Below, one piece after another: positions 44,083-53,265 of a stretch of DNA of 64,000 bases; position 1 is the first letter of the stretch, and every line of letters begins with the position of its first letter. The stretch lies in the NCBI GenBank assembly GCA_002428985.1, contig DIYL01000016.1, positions 62,001 through 126,000 on the forward strand, written 5' to 3'. The position numbers and the translations under genes were made by a program. The notes below the pieces were generated by a model. That model was not told where the DNA came from and did no database searches. It worked only from the letters and a program-made list of their open reading frames with translations. The DNA comes from Anaerolineales bacterium UBA6055 (lineage in GTDB: Bacteria > Chloroflexota > Anaerolineae > Aggregatilineales > Phototrophicaceae).

Positions 44083-44616
44083 ATGACACTCAAAACTGAA
44101 ACGATTACTTTACGCCCATTCCGCACTGAAGATGCTGAACCATTGTGGCAGAGCCTCGAAAGCGAAACAATTAACCGCTTGACCGGAACACATGGCACAT
44201 TTACCCGTGAGCAAATTGATACCTACGTTGCCAATCAGATAAAAGCTGATAGTGATGACCGTGCCTCATTTATCATTGAAGCTAATGTAGATAAACGAGC
44301 TGTTGGCGAGGTTGTTATTAACGAAATTGATAGGGACAACCATAGTGGTAACATACGGATTGCGCTGTTTGATGAAACGGATTTTGGTAAAGGCTATGGC
44401 ACACAAGCGGTACGCCTAATGGTCGGTTTTGGCTTTCGCGAACTTAAGTTGCATCGGATTTCACTGGGTGTATATGCGTTTAATCCTCGAGCGATTCATG
44501 TATATGAAAAAATTGGGTTTGTTAAAGAAGGGGTTCTACGGGATGCGCTCTACTGGAATGGTGAATACATTGACGAGATTACAATGAGTATCCTTGAACA
44601 TGAGTACAAGGTATAG
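44083..44616 (+). CDS. GNAT family N-acetyltransferase
   Basis: A 177-residue acetyltransferase of the RimJ/RimL type. It starts TLRPFRTEDAEPLWQSLES, and the acetyl-CoA-binding stretch is FGKGYGTQAVRLMVGFGF, followed by LHRISLGVYAFNPRAIHVYEKIGF. The start at 44083 has AAAGG seven bases upstream. The acceptor (protein N-terminus or small amine) is unknown. Divergent from the Gfo/Idh/MocA gene with a short shared upstream region. Confidence 0.9.
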   Translation: MTLKTETITLRPFRTEDAEPLWQSLESETINRLTGTHGTFTREQIDTYVANQIKADSDDRASFIIEANVDKRAVGEVVINEIDRDNHSGNIRIALFDETDFGKGYGTQAVRLMVGFGFRELKLHRISLGVYAFNPRAIHVYEKIGFVKEGVLRDALYWNGEYIDEITMSILEHEYKV

Positions 44617-44711
44617 AAACAAATACACGCGAATAAACGAAACTTGATGGAGTGAGTTATTGTCAAGCTTGTGGGCGGACGCATTGGTCGCGTCCTATAA
44701 AACGGTCTAAT

Positions 44712-45728
44712 CTATTGTAAATACTGCTTCAATGCTGGAATCACTTGTTGACCAATGATGTGAATGCCTGTTGCTGAGTCTTTAACGCCGTGTGGTGTCC
44801 CTAATTCGATTCGGCGTGCTCCTGCATCAAATAATTTTTCGCATTGACGGATGATGTCATCGGCATTACCAGCAAAAACAAATCGTTCCAAAATATCATC
44901 AGGGATGAGTTTTGCGGCAAGCTCTTCTTCGCCTGCGTTGACATGGGTTTGTACACGATTCATGAGGTCGGGGTCAATCTCGATAGTTGGATCGAGTTTA
45001 GAGACGATAGGCATATACAGGGATACAGATTGACGTGCAATTTGTCGTGCCTGTTCGCGGTCTTCATCAATAACAGAGACTGCACCAATCACAACGCCGA
45101 CTGTACCGATCTCACGTCCGGCTTCTTTTTCACCAACGGCGATATAATCAGCAATGACAGGAACAACATCAGGATTCGCCGACCCGCCAATTTTGACTTC
45201 ATCAGCAACTTCACCTGCTACAGCTGATAATTTCTTCCCCCACGTCCCAATTAAGATAGGAATGTCGCGTTCAGGTAATGGATACGGTGCACGAACATGA
45301 TCTGCAATTTGGTAGACTTTGCCATTATATCTCGCTGATTCACCTGCCAGTAGTTGTTTAATAATGTCTACTGATTCACGGATAGCTGTAATTGCGGGTT
45401 TAATTTCTGTTACACCATGATCTTCTAACCATGCACCACGTGCAATACCAATATATGCGCCACCTTGTGCAATATCATCCAATAAAGCTGTTTGAGCGGC
45501 AATGTCAATCGGGTGCATCCGTGAGGGTTGGACAGCAGCTGGCCCCAAACGTGCACGGGTGATATGTTGCGCCATTAGCATCAACGGCGGATAACTTGGA
45601 TGAAACGGGGCATCGCAATATACAGTCACAGCATCAAAGTCATATTCATCAACAAGTTTCGCAAGTTCGATATATGCTTGTGCGCGTTTATCTGTCTGGA
45701 AAGCGATGCTCAATTCGTGTTTTTTCAT
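44712..45728 (-). CDS. LLM-class flavin-dependent (F420-type) oxidoreductase
   Basis: A 338-residue luciferase-like TIM barrel. It has ARLGPAAVQPSRMHPIDIAAQTALLDDIAQGGAYIGIARG, the typical F420-dependent segment, and later PILIGTWGKKLSAVAGEVADEVKIGG. It resembles 5,10-methylenetetrahydromethanopterin reductase-like enzymes, which use F420 or FMN. Substrate unknown, stands alone. Confidence 0.88.
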   Translation of the reverse strand: MKKHELSIAFQTDKRAQAYIELAKLVDEYDFDAVTVYCDAPFHPSYPPLMLMAQHITRARLGPAAVQPSRMHPIDIAAQTALLDDIAQGGAYIGIARGAWLEDHGVTEIKPAITAIRESVDIIKQLLAGESARYNGKVYQIADHVRAPYPLPERDIPILIGTWGKKLSAVAGEVADEVKIGGSANPDVVPVIADYIAVGEKEAGREIGTVGVVIGAVSVIDEDREQARQIARQSVSLYMPIVSKLDPTIEIDPDLMNRVQTHVNAGEEELAAKLIPDDILERFVFAGNADDIIRQCEKLFDAGARRIELGTPHGVKDSATGIHIIGQQVIPALKQYLQ

Positions 45729-45895
45729 TTTTATGGTCTTTCATTGAATTTAGGTATAATGTGAACCTATTGTAACTTGTCACTATAGTATTCGTCACAA
45801 TAACCTTGTCTAGATTGTCCGTTGATAGATTTTGAACTTTATAGTAGTGTTAATTATGTTAAGTTTAGATTAAGAATGTGGGTAGGGGACTTACA

Positions 45896-46279
45896 ATGAC
45901 TGATAAAAATGAGCAGCAAACTAACGCGGAGCTTGAGCAAATCAAAGCCGAGAAGAAAAAACTTGCAACCGAAAAAGGGCGCGTCACCCGCGAGCGTAAT
46001 AAACTCAAAGCAGAGCGCGAGGAACTTGATGCGTTAAAAGTGGAAGTGGAAGCATTGCAAAATCAGGTAAATGAAGAACGCAACGAGATGCAAAGTTTGC
46101 GCGCTGAACTTGAATCAACCCAAGCCGAGCTTGAACAAGCCCAAGAGGAATTGAATTCATTACAAGCTGAAGAAAAGCCTGATAAAGAATTAGAATCCAA
46201 AAAAGTGCAAAAGTTGAAAAAGAAACTCGAAAAAGCTGAGAAGAGAATCAAGAAGCTTAGGAAAAAAGCAAAAAAATAA
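45896..46279 (+). CDS. Small coiled-coil protein
   Basis: A 127-residue protein that is almost wholly one charged coiled coil (repeated EELDALKVEVEALQNQ type heptads), ending in a lysine-rich tail (KLRKKAKK). The start at 45896 follows AGGGGA seven bases before. It has no catalytic domain and could be a structural or nucleic-acid-binding helper. Similarity searches with coiled coils give little. Confidence 0.7.
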   Translation: MTDKNEQQTNAELEQIKAEKKKLATEKGRVTRERNKLKAEREELDALKVEVEALQNQVNEERNEMQSLRAELESTQAELEQAQEELNSLQAEEKPDKELESKKVQKLKKKLEKAEKRIKKLRKKAKK

Positions 46280-46293
46280 TCCCTCAATTTGTG

Positions 46294-46329
46294 CAAAAAT
46301 AGTCGGAAGATACGAACATCTTCCGACTA
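46294..46329 (-). terminator. Terminator of the HTH gene
   Basis: A 12-bp perfect stem (TAGTCGGAAGAT with ATCTTCCGACTA) and a 6-base loop are followed on the minus strand by TTTTTG. It lies 50 bases after the HTH stop and could also terminate the plus-strand coiled-coil gene. Confidence 0.8.
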
Positions 46330-46379
46330 ATGTGTATTTCTCAAATCAACTGATATGGAATTTTGTCACAAAGAAATAT

Positions 46380-46631
46380 CTAAGAGGCGGAAGCAGATTC
46401 CTGCCTACGCGCTTTCGCACGCTGTTTAGCAGCGTGACGTTTCTTTGCATAAGCTTTAACCTCTTGCATGTTGACGATACGTGCGCGACCACCAACATAA
46501 TAAGACGTAATATACCCTTGGTCAGCCCAATAGGTAAGCGTTTTGCGAGTGAAACCGACATCATTTGCAGCTTCACCAATAATTTTCCACCCAACAAGTG
46601 GGTTGGGTAGTATTTCTGTATTTTTGGACAT
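46380..46631 (-). CDS. Small MerR/excisionase-type DNA-binding protein
   Basis: An 83-residue protein with one helix-turn-helix: GWKIIGEAANDVGFTRKTLTYW followed by ADQGYITSYYVGGRARIVN, as in MerR-like HTH_17 domains. The C-terminus is basic (KKRHAAKQRAKARRQ), which may add DNA binding. It probably acts as a small repressor or architectural regulator. No target is visible in the neighbourhood. Confidence 0.78.
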   Translation of the reverse strand: MSKNTEILPNPLVGWKIIGEAANDVGFTRKTLTYWADQGYITSYYVGGRARIVNMQEVKAYAKKRHAAKQRAKARRQESASAS

Positions 46632-46829
46632 TGTAATACCTACGATTTGCTTCTAACAACCTACATTAAGATGATATAAGACTTTGCCCAAATCGGCAAC
46701 TTTGTTTCGGTTTGAAAATAGTCTAAATGTCAAAATTCGCACAAATTTTATAAGTTTTTTGCGATTTGTTTGGCTGAAAGTTACAATCTAAATACTAAAT
46801 TCAAATTGTTAATTATCAAAAGGTTAAAC

Positions 46830-48086
46830 ATGCAATCCGTTACAATTCCACCATTAGTGGAAATTCAACAAAAACTTCCAACTGGCGATACTGTTGATAT
46901 TTCGACCCGTGTCCGCCAAGAATGGGAGCGCTTAAACCTCGCATCGCAAGTTAAGGATAAACGCATTGCACTCGGCTTTGGTAGTCGGGGAGTTGCTAAG
47001 ATTGATGAAATCGCGAAAGAGCTGGTGGCACTTGTCAAAGAATCGGGCGGTACACCGTTTATCGTGCCTGCGATGGGCAGTCATGGTGGGGGAACACCAG
47101 AAGGGCAGATTGACGTGCTTTCGGGATTGGGTATCACCGAGGAAGCAACAGGGTGTCCAATCCATGCCACAATGGATGTGGTTGATATGGGCATGACCGA
47201 AACTGGATTACCTGCGTACCTCGATAAAAATGTTGCTGAAGCCGACGGGCTCATCCTGACCAATCGAGTCAAAGTCCACACTGACTTTCACGGACCGCAT
47301 GAAAGTGGATTACTCAAAATGCTGGCGATTGGTTTAGGGAAAGAGACCGGTGCACGCAATATTCACCGTTATGGCACAACAGGTCTACGCGAGTACATGC
47401 CTAAGATCGCCGAATACTTGAAAGACAATATTAACTGGATTGCTGGATTTGCAACAGTCGAAGATGGCTATCATAATATCGCAACAATCGAAGCATTGAC
47501 AGCCGACACGCTGATTGAAGGCGAGCAACGGTTGTTGCAACAATCGCGTGATTTAATGCCGAGCATCCCTGTTGATGAGATTGATGTCTTGATCATTGAT
47601 GAGATCGGCAAGGATATTAGCGGTGCAGGGTTGGATACCAACATCATTGGGCGCTGGATGATTGAAGGCGAGCCAGAACCTGAACGTCCCAATATCAAAC
47701 GAATTGTGATTCTGGATTTGACCCCAGCATCACATGGGAATGCAACAGCTTACGGTCTAGCTGATTTTATGTCGAAGAAGCTATTTGATAAGATTGACTT
47801 TCCAACAACAATCAAGAATATCTTTACAAGTGGCTTTCTACAACGTGGTCAGATGCCGATGGTGTTTGAAACCGATGAAGAAACCATCCATGCCAGTATC
47901 TTTGATGTATTCCGTGGTAATATCGAAGATCACGATCAAGTGCGGGTTGTTCGCATCAAGAATACACTGGCATTAGAAACGATGTGGGTGAGTGCGAATA
48001 TCGCTGAGGAATTGCGTGAGCAAGATCATATCACTATTGGCGATACTGCAACCGAGTTAGAATTTACAGATGGGTGGTTATTTTAG
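46830..48086 (+). CDS. DUF2088 protein, LarA (lactate racemase)-like
   Basis: A 418-residue cytosolic protein of the LarA/DUF2088 superfamily. It has RIALGFGSRGVAKIDEI, PFIVPAMGSHGGGTPEGQ, VKVHTDFHGPHESGLLKMLAIGLGKETGA and LDLTPASHGNATAYGLADF. LarA proteins use a nickel-pincer cofactor bound to lysine, and several catalyse 2-hydroxyacid racemisation or epimerisation. The cofactor-binding K and H positions seem preserved (HTDFH, LLKML), but the subfamily is not the classic LarA. ATG at 46830 has AAAAGG six bases upstream; an upstream in-frame start is less likely. Nickel need is shared with the urease 5 kb away, though no link is visible. Confidence 0.85.
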   Translation: MQSVTIPPLVEIQQKLPTGDTVDISTRVRQEWERLNLASQVKDKRIALGFGSRGVAKIDEIAKELVALVKESGGTPFIVPAMGSHGGGTPEGQIDVLSGLGITEEATGCPIHATMDVVDMGMTETGLPAYLDKNVAEADGLILTNRVKVHTDFHGPHESGLLKMLAIGLGKETGARNIHRYGTTGLREYMPKIAEYLKDNINWIAGFATVEDGYHNIATIEALTADTLIEGEQRLLQQSRDLMPSIPVDEIDVLIIDEIGKDISGAGLDTNIIGRWMIEGEPEPERPNIKRIVILDLTPASHGNATAYGLADFMSKKLFDKIDFPTTIKNIFTSGFLQRGQMPMVFETDEETIHASIFDVFRGNIEDHDQVRVVRIKNTLALETMWVSANIAEELREQDHITIGDTATELEFTDGWLF

Positions 48087-48151
48087 TGGTTTGTGGTTTT
48101 GAGGTTTCTCTGGAATAATGAATCACTGTTAACGAGAAGCCAATATCGACC

Positions 48152-49030
48152 ATGCACGAAAAACTAATCTCTGCCAATATTGCACTATTTAAAGGGGAAC
48201 GCGCTGAAACAATCCGGATGTTGGATGAGCTTGAGCGTGAACACCCTGAGACCGTCCATGAACATCGGAGCATGGTTATGTGGTTGCGCGCCCACTCGCA
48301 GACAGATGGCACGGTACGTTTGCAATACATGCACGAATTATTGGCACATACACCACGTGAAGATTATTATAATCGCCTCACACGTGAATACCTCGCAGAA
48401 GAAGATTTCTATGCTGATCGCTTACAGCCATCGCAGTGGTTTGGCACGCGTCAGTTATTGGGTGTCATTGCAGTTGTCCTTGTGTTCGGGGTATTGTTGG
48501 CGGGTATACTGAATACAGGCGATGTGGGCACAGCGATTGCGCTTAATGCGTCGCCAACACCTATCCCAACTGTGATTAACCCTGAAGATTTGCCCGATAA
48601 TAGTCGTGCGATTGTCGCTGATAGTTTTACAGCGCGCTATGTTGAAGGGATTTTGCAGGTGCTTGCTGTAGAAGATCGCTCGCAACGTGTCGTGTATATA
48701 GAAGACGGTCTACTAGCAGAACCCGTTGCGGGGGCACGTTTTTACGCGCTAAGTGTTGTGTTTGAATGTCGTCAAGGGATATGTAATACGCCACCGCAGG
48801 CGGAGCTTGATGTTTTATTAAATAATGGTTCTGTCTTGACCCAACGTACTGATTTAACAATTGCTGGACAATCGCAATTTGAACCGATTGCCCTAGGACG
48901 CTCGACAGCGTCATGGGTTGTATTCGAACTGCCGACTCTCAACCAACCAACAGATTTGATCATTCGCCCTCAGTCGGACAGTGGTGTAGAATCGCAAATC
49001 TACGAAATAGAGTTACCACAAGATACATAA
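48152..49030 (+). CDS. Single-pass membrane protein with helical N-terminal domain
   Basis: A 292-residue protein. Residues 1-100 are helical and TPR-like (two pairs of helices with HEHRSMVMWLRAHS); a hydrophobic segment at about 107-125 crosses the membrane; the remaining outer part is beta-rich, with a proline-rich linker (SPTPIPTVINPEDLPD) and two cysteines (ECRQGIC) that may pair. Orientation is likely N-in. Not recognised as a known family. It may act as a signalling or scaffold protein. Confidence 0.65.
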   Translation: MHEKLISANIALFKGERAETIRMLDELEREHPETVHEHRSMVMWLRAHSQTDGTVRLQYMHELLAHTPREDYYNRLTREYLAEEDFYADRLQPSQWFGTRQLLGVIAVVLVFGVLLAGILNTGDVGTAIALNASPTPIPTVINPEDLPDNSRAIVADSFTARYVEGILQVLAVEDRSQRVVYIEDGLLAEPVAGARFYALSVVFECRQGICNTPPQAELDVLLNNGSVLTQRTDLTIAGQSQFEPIALGRSTASWVVFELPTLNQPTDLIIRPQSDSGVESQIYEIELPQDT

Positions 49031-49063
49031 TGTCTAGCTGACAGCCTATTTTAGGGGACTAAT

Positions 49064-49909
49064 ATGACAACAAAATCAACGCAATATCAGATCGCTACAC
49101 AGACATATGTCTGGATACAGAACTACCAGAGCCAGAACAAACAAATTACAGATCACTTGGACACCGTGCTTGATGAGATACAACAGGCTGGTATTTCGAT
49201 AGTCGAAGGTTGGTTAGACTGGTTTGCTGACCCACAGGTGCGTGACCAACTCAAACTATGGATACAACAACGTCAATTACAATTGCCTGCCCTCTATCAC
49301 AATAGCCTTTTGCATGATCCTGATAAAGTTAATGTGAGTCTTGATGAAGTCTATGAATTGGCTGGATATGCACAAGAATTGGGTACAGAGTTCATTGTGT
49401 GTAATCCGATACCTATCGACTGGACGCAACCTATTGATAAAAGCGATGCTCAGTTAAAGATACAAGCTGATGCGCTGAATACCTTAGGTGAAGGTTTACA
49501 AAAGATGGGAATGAAATTGGCAGTGCATCATCATGACGCAGAGATGCGTAACGCTGCAAAAGAATTTCTACATATTGTTGATAATACAAACCCTCAATAT
49601 GTTGGCTTTTGTTTAGACTTTGATTGGATCTCACGTGGGAAACAATCGCCACTAGACATGTTGTATCGTGTTGGGGACCGCCTCATACATGCTCATATCC
49701 GTAACTCAAATAATGGACGATGGACGTTTGCGGTAGAAGATGGAGATACAGACTATCACCTTATTCACAAACAGTTGCAGGAAATTGATTATAAAGGCAT
49801 GCTTGTGATTGAACTGGCTTATGAGAAAGATATGCTACCTGTAGCTGATATTGGCAAACATCTAGAACATTCACTTAAATATGTCAAATCTGTTTTTGAA
49901 ATTACATAG
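49064..49909 (+). CDS. Sugar phosphate isomerase/epimerase family (xylose isomerase-like TIM barrel)
   Basis: A 281-residue TIM barrel. The shared pattern includes TYVWIQNYQSQNK at the start, GISIVEGWLDWFADP, KLAVHHHDAEMRN with the metal-binding histidine, and VGFCLDFDWISRGKQSPLDM with the aspartate, then HAHIRNSNNG. It resembles IolE/Hyi-like enzymes that isomerise or dehydrate sugars or keto-acids. The substrate is unclear. RBS AGGGGA. Three bases from the convergent cargo gene stop. Confidence 0.82.
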   Translation: MTTKSTQYQIATQTYVWIQNYQSQNKQITDHLDTVLDEIQQAGISIVEGWLDWFADPQVRDQLKLWIQQRQLQLPALYHNSLLHDPDKVNVSLDEVYELAGYAQELGTEFIVCNPIPIDWTQPIDKSDAQLKIQADALNTLGEGLQKMGMKLAVHHHDAEMRNAAKEFLHIVDNTNPQYVGFCLDFDWISRGKQSPLDMLYRVGDRLIHAHIRNSNNGRWTFAVEDGDTDYHLIHKQLQEIDYKGMLVIELAYEKDMLPVADIGKHLEHSLKYVKSVFEIT

Positions 49910-49912
49910 CGT

Positions 49913-51373
49913 CTATTTGGTCTCATCATCCGCAAAAAGATCAATCGGTTTGTTACTTTTGCCTTGTGTTGTCCATGTCAGTAAATAGTCGAACTCACGT
50001 AACGCATCTGTTTTTTGGTAATCCTCTGGTCGTACAGCACGTAAAATCACGGCAACACGGATAGGATCACTATCAACTAATGCTTCAAGTTTTTCGGGTT
50101 GTGAAAGAAACTGCATTGTCATCGACATCACTTCTGAATTACCATCCGAATAAGCTCGTGCTGTATATTGTCCCGTTTCTGGATAGTTACCAGCAAACTT
50201 GCCTTCTTCACCCCCCACAGCTTTATCAGTACTATCGCGGGTGGAACTGTGACGTGCCATCAATAGTAGTTTAATATCCTGCCATGCTTCTTCTGGGAGT
50301 TTATCTTCAATATGATGACCAACTTCGTGTACCATGATTTCTTCTTGTTCATCCATAGCAAGATGAACTGTATTCTGCTTATAATATGCTCTTAGCGCAT
50401 TGTCCCCGGTCTCTTTACGCCAGTGAACAAAGATTTTGGGTCGTTTGATTTGTGCCAGAATACTCTTCTGGACAAGTTGTTTATAGAAGCGGTCGACATT
50501 TTCTGCCATCTGTTCGAACCGTCCCATATCGGGTTCGTCTGTGCCGTCCTTTTCTTCATCTAACATCTCTTTGAGGTTGCCGCTATCTTTCCATTCTGTA
50601 CCATCCGTATTAACCTCAGGGGATTCGCCCTCACGAGCTGACTGTACAAACTCTGTAAATATCGGCATTTGCTTGAGTGCGTCTGCAAACCGTTTGCGGT
50701 TGCTTTCATTAAGCTGGCCGCCATACATACTGCCTCTTCCTTCATGCGAGTGCATATGGCTGAGATGTTTGAGGGCATATTGTTTTACCAACGGTAAAAG
50801 CAGGCGTTGTGCCTCTTTTTTGATACGATGTGCGGGTGTCGATTTTCCCAAGATGTCTAATAATGGATCAACGACCCCGGCTACGGATTGATATTCTATC
50901 CATTTTCTGACCGTTTTGCGCATCATCTCAATGCCTTGTTTTAAATCTGCTTTTGTTGGCTTTGGTTTATTCGATGGTGTTTCCGCTTGGACATTATCCC
51001 ACACTTGTTGTTGAAATTTTGAATCGTCCAAATTGGCTAACGCCATGTCAATAACCATCTCTGGTGAAATATGATCCAGAGACCGTTCTTTCATCATGCT
51101 GGCAAAATCGGGTAGGGGGTCACCTTCACTTAGTTTATGATGAGATTCTTCATGGTCATCAGTCTCTTGTCTTTGAATTAGCCGACACACAAATTGATTA
51201 CCATGTGTACGTTGTAACTGGTTCACCATAGAAGGGGTCAGCAACTGGGGATTTTTGATCGCACGTTGTAATGCATTGGCGTTGATTAATCCAGAAGTGG
51301 TTGATGTTTTTCTATCAGTCTTTTGGGCAGTGGAGTCAGGTTGATCTTTACGAAAGATGTTTCCGTTGAGCAT
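49913..51373 (-). CDS. Metallopeptidase-like protein, putative contractile-injection-system cargo
   Basis: A 486-residue protein without a Sec signal. The N-terminal segment at 33-69 (LQRAIKNP, LTP, LQRTHGNQFVCRL) matches the DUF4157 protein at 23 kb and is likely a shared loading or targeting signal. A predicted long helical middle region follows (90-300). The C-terminal catalytic part shows HEVGHH (349-354), a zinc-binding HExxH site, and SEVMSM (413-418) that may provide the third ligand. Injection-system toxins often contain metalloprotease domains. No immunity gene is seen. The two cargo-like genes lie 26 kb apart with a tube gene between them. Confidence 0.82.
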   Translation of the reverse strand: MLNGNIFRKDQPDSTAQKTDRKTSTTSGLINANALQRAIKNPQLLTPSMVNQLQRTHGNQFVCRLIQRQETDDHEESHHKLSEGDPLPDFASMMKERSLDHISPEMVIDMALANLDDSKFQQQVWDNVQAETPSNKPKPTKADLKQGIEMMRKTVRKWIEYQSVAGVVDPLLDILGKSTPAHRIKKEAQRLLLPLVKQYALKHLSHMHSHEGRGSMYGGQLNESNRKRFADALKQMPIFTEFVQSAREGESPEVNTDGTEWKDSGNLKEMLDEEKDGTDEPDMGRFEQMAENVDRFYKQLVQKSILAQIKRPKIFVHWRKETGDNALRAYYKQNTVHLAMDEQEEIMVHEVGHHIEDKLPEEAWQDIKLLLMARHSSTRDSTDKAVGGEEGKFAGNYPETGQYTARAYSDGNSEVMSMTMQFLSQPEKLEALVDSDPIRVAVILRAVRPEDYQKTDALREFDYLLTWTTQGKSNKPIDLFADDETK

Positions 51374-51679
51374 GATGTTATCCAGTTGATGTCCTACACT
51401 GCCTTAATTTTATATGAAATATTTTGTGTGGCAAATGTTTGTGTCATCTAATCAATAAGACCACACTGGAATAAGAAAATATCTACATTTTGCAGGAAAG
51501 CCACTGAAGACAAAATTCTTGTGACCTGTTCAGTCTGTAAGTAATAAGCGCACCAATAGGTTGCATACTATACAACTCATGTCATTAACAGTTATGAAAA
51601 TCTATTTTTTGGAGACATACAACAGTTTTGTTGTCCGAATACTATGCCGATGTTACAACCGGAATGGTTATCAATCTCG
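51374..51679. other. Intergenic region upstream of the urease operon
   Basis: About 360 bases separate the divergent cargo gene and ureD. No gene is seen. The last 60 bases contain the inverted repeat described separately. No clear sigma-70 promoter is seen. Confidence 0.4.
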
Positions 51680-51703
51680 GTATCATTAACAGCACAATGA
51701 TAC
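51680..51703. promoter_or_regulatory. Inverted repeat upstream of ureD, operator candidate
   Basis: A perfect 8-base inverted repeat with an 8-base gap (GTATCATT, AACAGCAC, AATGATAC), ending 33 bases before the ureD start codon. Nickel-dependent NikR operators have the form GTATGA-N16-TCATAC, similar in outer bases but different in spacing; the match is suggestive only. Another repressor or activator may bind. Confidence 0.45.
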
Positions 51704-51736
51704 TTATGTTTATTTGACTTGATTTAGGATGTTGTT

Positions 51737-52624
51737 TTGACTACCTCCCGACAGTTAACCGCAGACCATAATTATTCCCCAGCAACCCGACAGCGCACAA
51801 AAATTGGACGAGAGGGTGAATTGCGACTGCGCTTTGGGCATCATAATGGCAAAACGGCGATGACAGAAAGCTATTTTCGGACACCGCTACAGGTGATGCA
51901 AGCTATTCCTGATCCTGCTGGATGTGTTGGTGTTTATCTGTTAAGTCCAACCGGTGGTGTTGTTCAATATGACCGCTATGCTATCGGCATCACATTAGAA
52001 GAAAATGCACATGCGCTTGTAACAACAGTCGCTGCAACCAAGGTATATCGAATGCCTGATGGCAAAGCGGTCCAACAAATTACTATATATGTCGGTAAAA
52101 ATGCCATTTTGGAATTTGTGCCCGATGCGTTAATTTTATTCAGAGATTCGGACTTTGAGCAACGTATTACGATTCAACTGGATGAGGGCGCAGTCTGTTT
52201 GTTTCAAGATTCGATCATGGGGGGACGGGTCGCCCATCATGACGAGTTCCTCAAGTTTCGGCGCATTCAAAATCAGATTGAAATTCGTGATGCGGATGGC
52301 TTATTAGTATACGATGCGATGCGTTTTTCCCCATCCGATGGTGATCGGACGCGTATCGGTTTAGTGGATGGATATACTTGTTGGGGAGGTGCGTATATCG
52401 TTGGCGATCTATCACGTTTGAATGTCGATCGTGCGGAATTTTGCCAATTGGTTAATGCCAATCAACAGCAATCTGTATTGTCATCTATCTCCGAGTTACA
52501 CCGCAATGGATTCGCTTATCGTGTGTTGACCGATCGGCTCGAATTTATGGAACAGTCACTAGAGGGGATACGCTCACAACTGCGTCATGCTATGGGCATA
52601 CCATATTCATCGTTACGTAAATAA
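51737..52624 (+). CDS. ureD: Urease accessory protein UreD
   Basis: A 295-residue UreD family protein (scaffold for the UreF-UreG complex during nickel delivery to the apo-urease). Typical features are GREGELRLRFGHHNGKTAMTE, VYLLSPTGGVVQYDR, and the central stretch EENAHALVTTVAATKVYRMPDGKAVQQ. The start is TTG at 51737 with AGGA nine bases upstream; no in-frame ATG lies near. First gene of the urease operon, 11 bases before ureAB. Confidence 0.92.
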   Translation: MTTSRQLTADHNYSPATRQRTKIGREGELRLRFGHHNGKTAMTESYFRTPLQVMQAIPDPAGCVGVYLLSPTGGVVQYDRYAIGITLEENAHALVTTVAATKVYRMPDGKAVQQITIYVGKNAILEFVPDALILFRDSDFEQRITIQLDEGAVCLFQDSIMGGRVAHHDEFLKFRRIQNQIEIRDADGLLVYDAMRFSPSDGDRTRIGLVDGYTCWGGAYIVGDLSRLNVDRAEFCQLVNANQQQSVLSSISELHRNGFAYRVLTDRLEFMEQSLEGIRSQLRHAMGIPYSSLRK

Positions 52625-52635
52625 AGGACATTATT

Positions 52636-53262
52636 ATGAAATTAACACCACGCGAAAAAGACAAATTAATGATTTATATGGCGGGGATTGTTGCGCGTGA
52701 TCGTAAAGAACGCGGTCTTAAATTAAATTATCCAGAAGCGATTGCGCTGATTACGTCTGCTGTGTTGGAAGGCATCCGCGAAGGTAAATCGGTTGCTGAT
52801 TTGATGAATTATGGCACAACTATTTTGACAGCCGATGACGTGATGGATGGAATACCGGAGATGATCCCAGAAATTCAAATTGAAGGGACATTCCCAGATG
52901 GCACAAAACTCGTAACGATCCATCAGCCTATTCGCCAATCGAGCAGTATTATCCCCGGTGAGGTGATGGTCGGTGAAGGCGATATTATCGCTAATGCGGA
53001 TCGTGCAACAGTGGATGTCACAGTGACCAATACTGGTGATCGTCCGATTCAAGTTGGATCGCATTTCCACTTTTTTGAGGTGAATACTGCTCTAGAATTT
53101 GATCGTGACGCTGCCTACGGGATGCGCTTGAATATCCCTTCGGGTGTGACCGTGCGGTTTGAACCCGGCGATGTTAAAACAGTGACACTTACAGAACTTA
53201 AAGGTACGCGCGAAGTATATGGTTTGAATAGTCAAGTTAACGGTATGTTGGATAAGGAATAG
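52636..53262 (+). CDS. ureAB: Urease subunit gamma-beta fusion
   Basis: A 208-residue fusion of the gamma subunit (residues 1-100, MKLTPREKDKLMIYMAGIVA and LNYPEAIALITSAVLEG) and beta subunit (from about 105, IPGEVMVGEGDI, VGSHFHFFEVN). The join is at EMIPEIQIEGTFPDGTKL. Such fusions are known in Helicobacter and Streptomyces. It forms the structural core with UreC, three bases downstream. Confidence 0.95.
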   Translation: MKLTPREKDKLMIYMAGIVARDRKERGLKLNYPEAIALITSAVLEGIREGKSVADLMNYGTTILTADDVMDGIPEMIPEIQIEGTFPDGTKLVTIHQPIRQSSSIIPGEVMVGEGDIIANADRATVDVTVTNTGDRPIQVGSHFHFFEVNTALEFDRDAAYGMRLNIPSGVTVRFEPGDVKTVTLTELKGTREVYGLNSQVNGMLDKE

Positions 53263-53265
53263 CTG

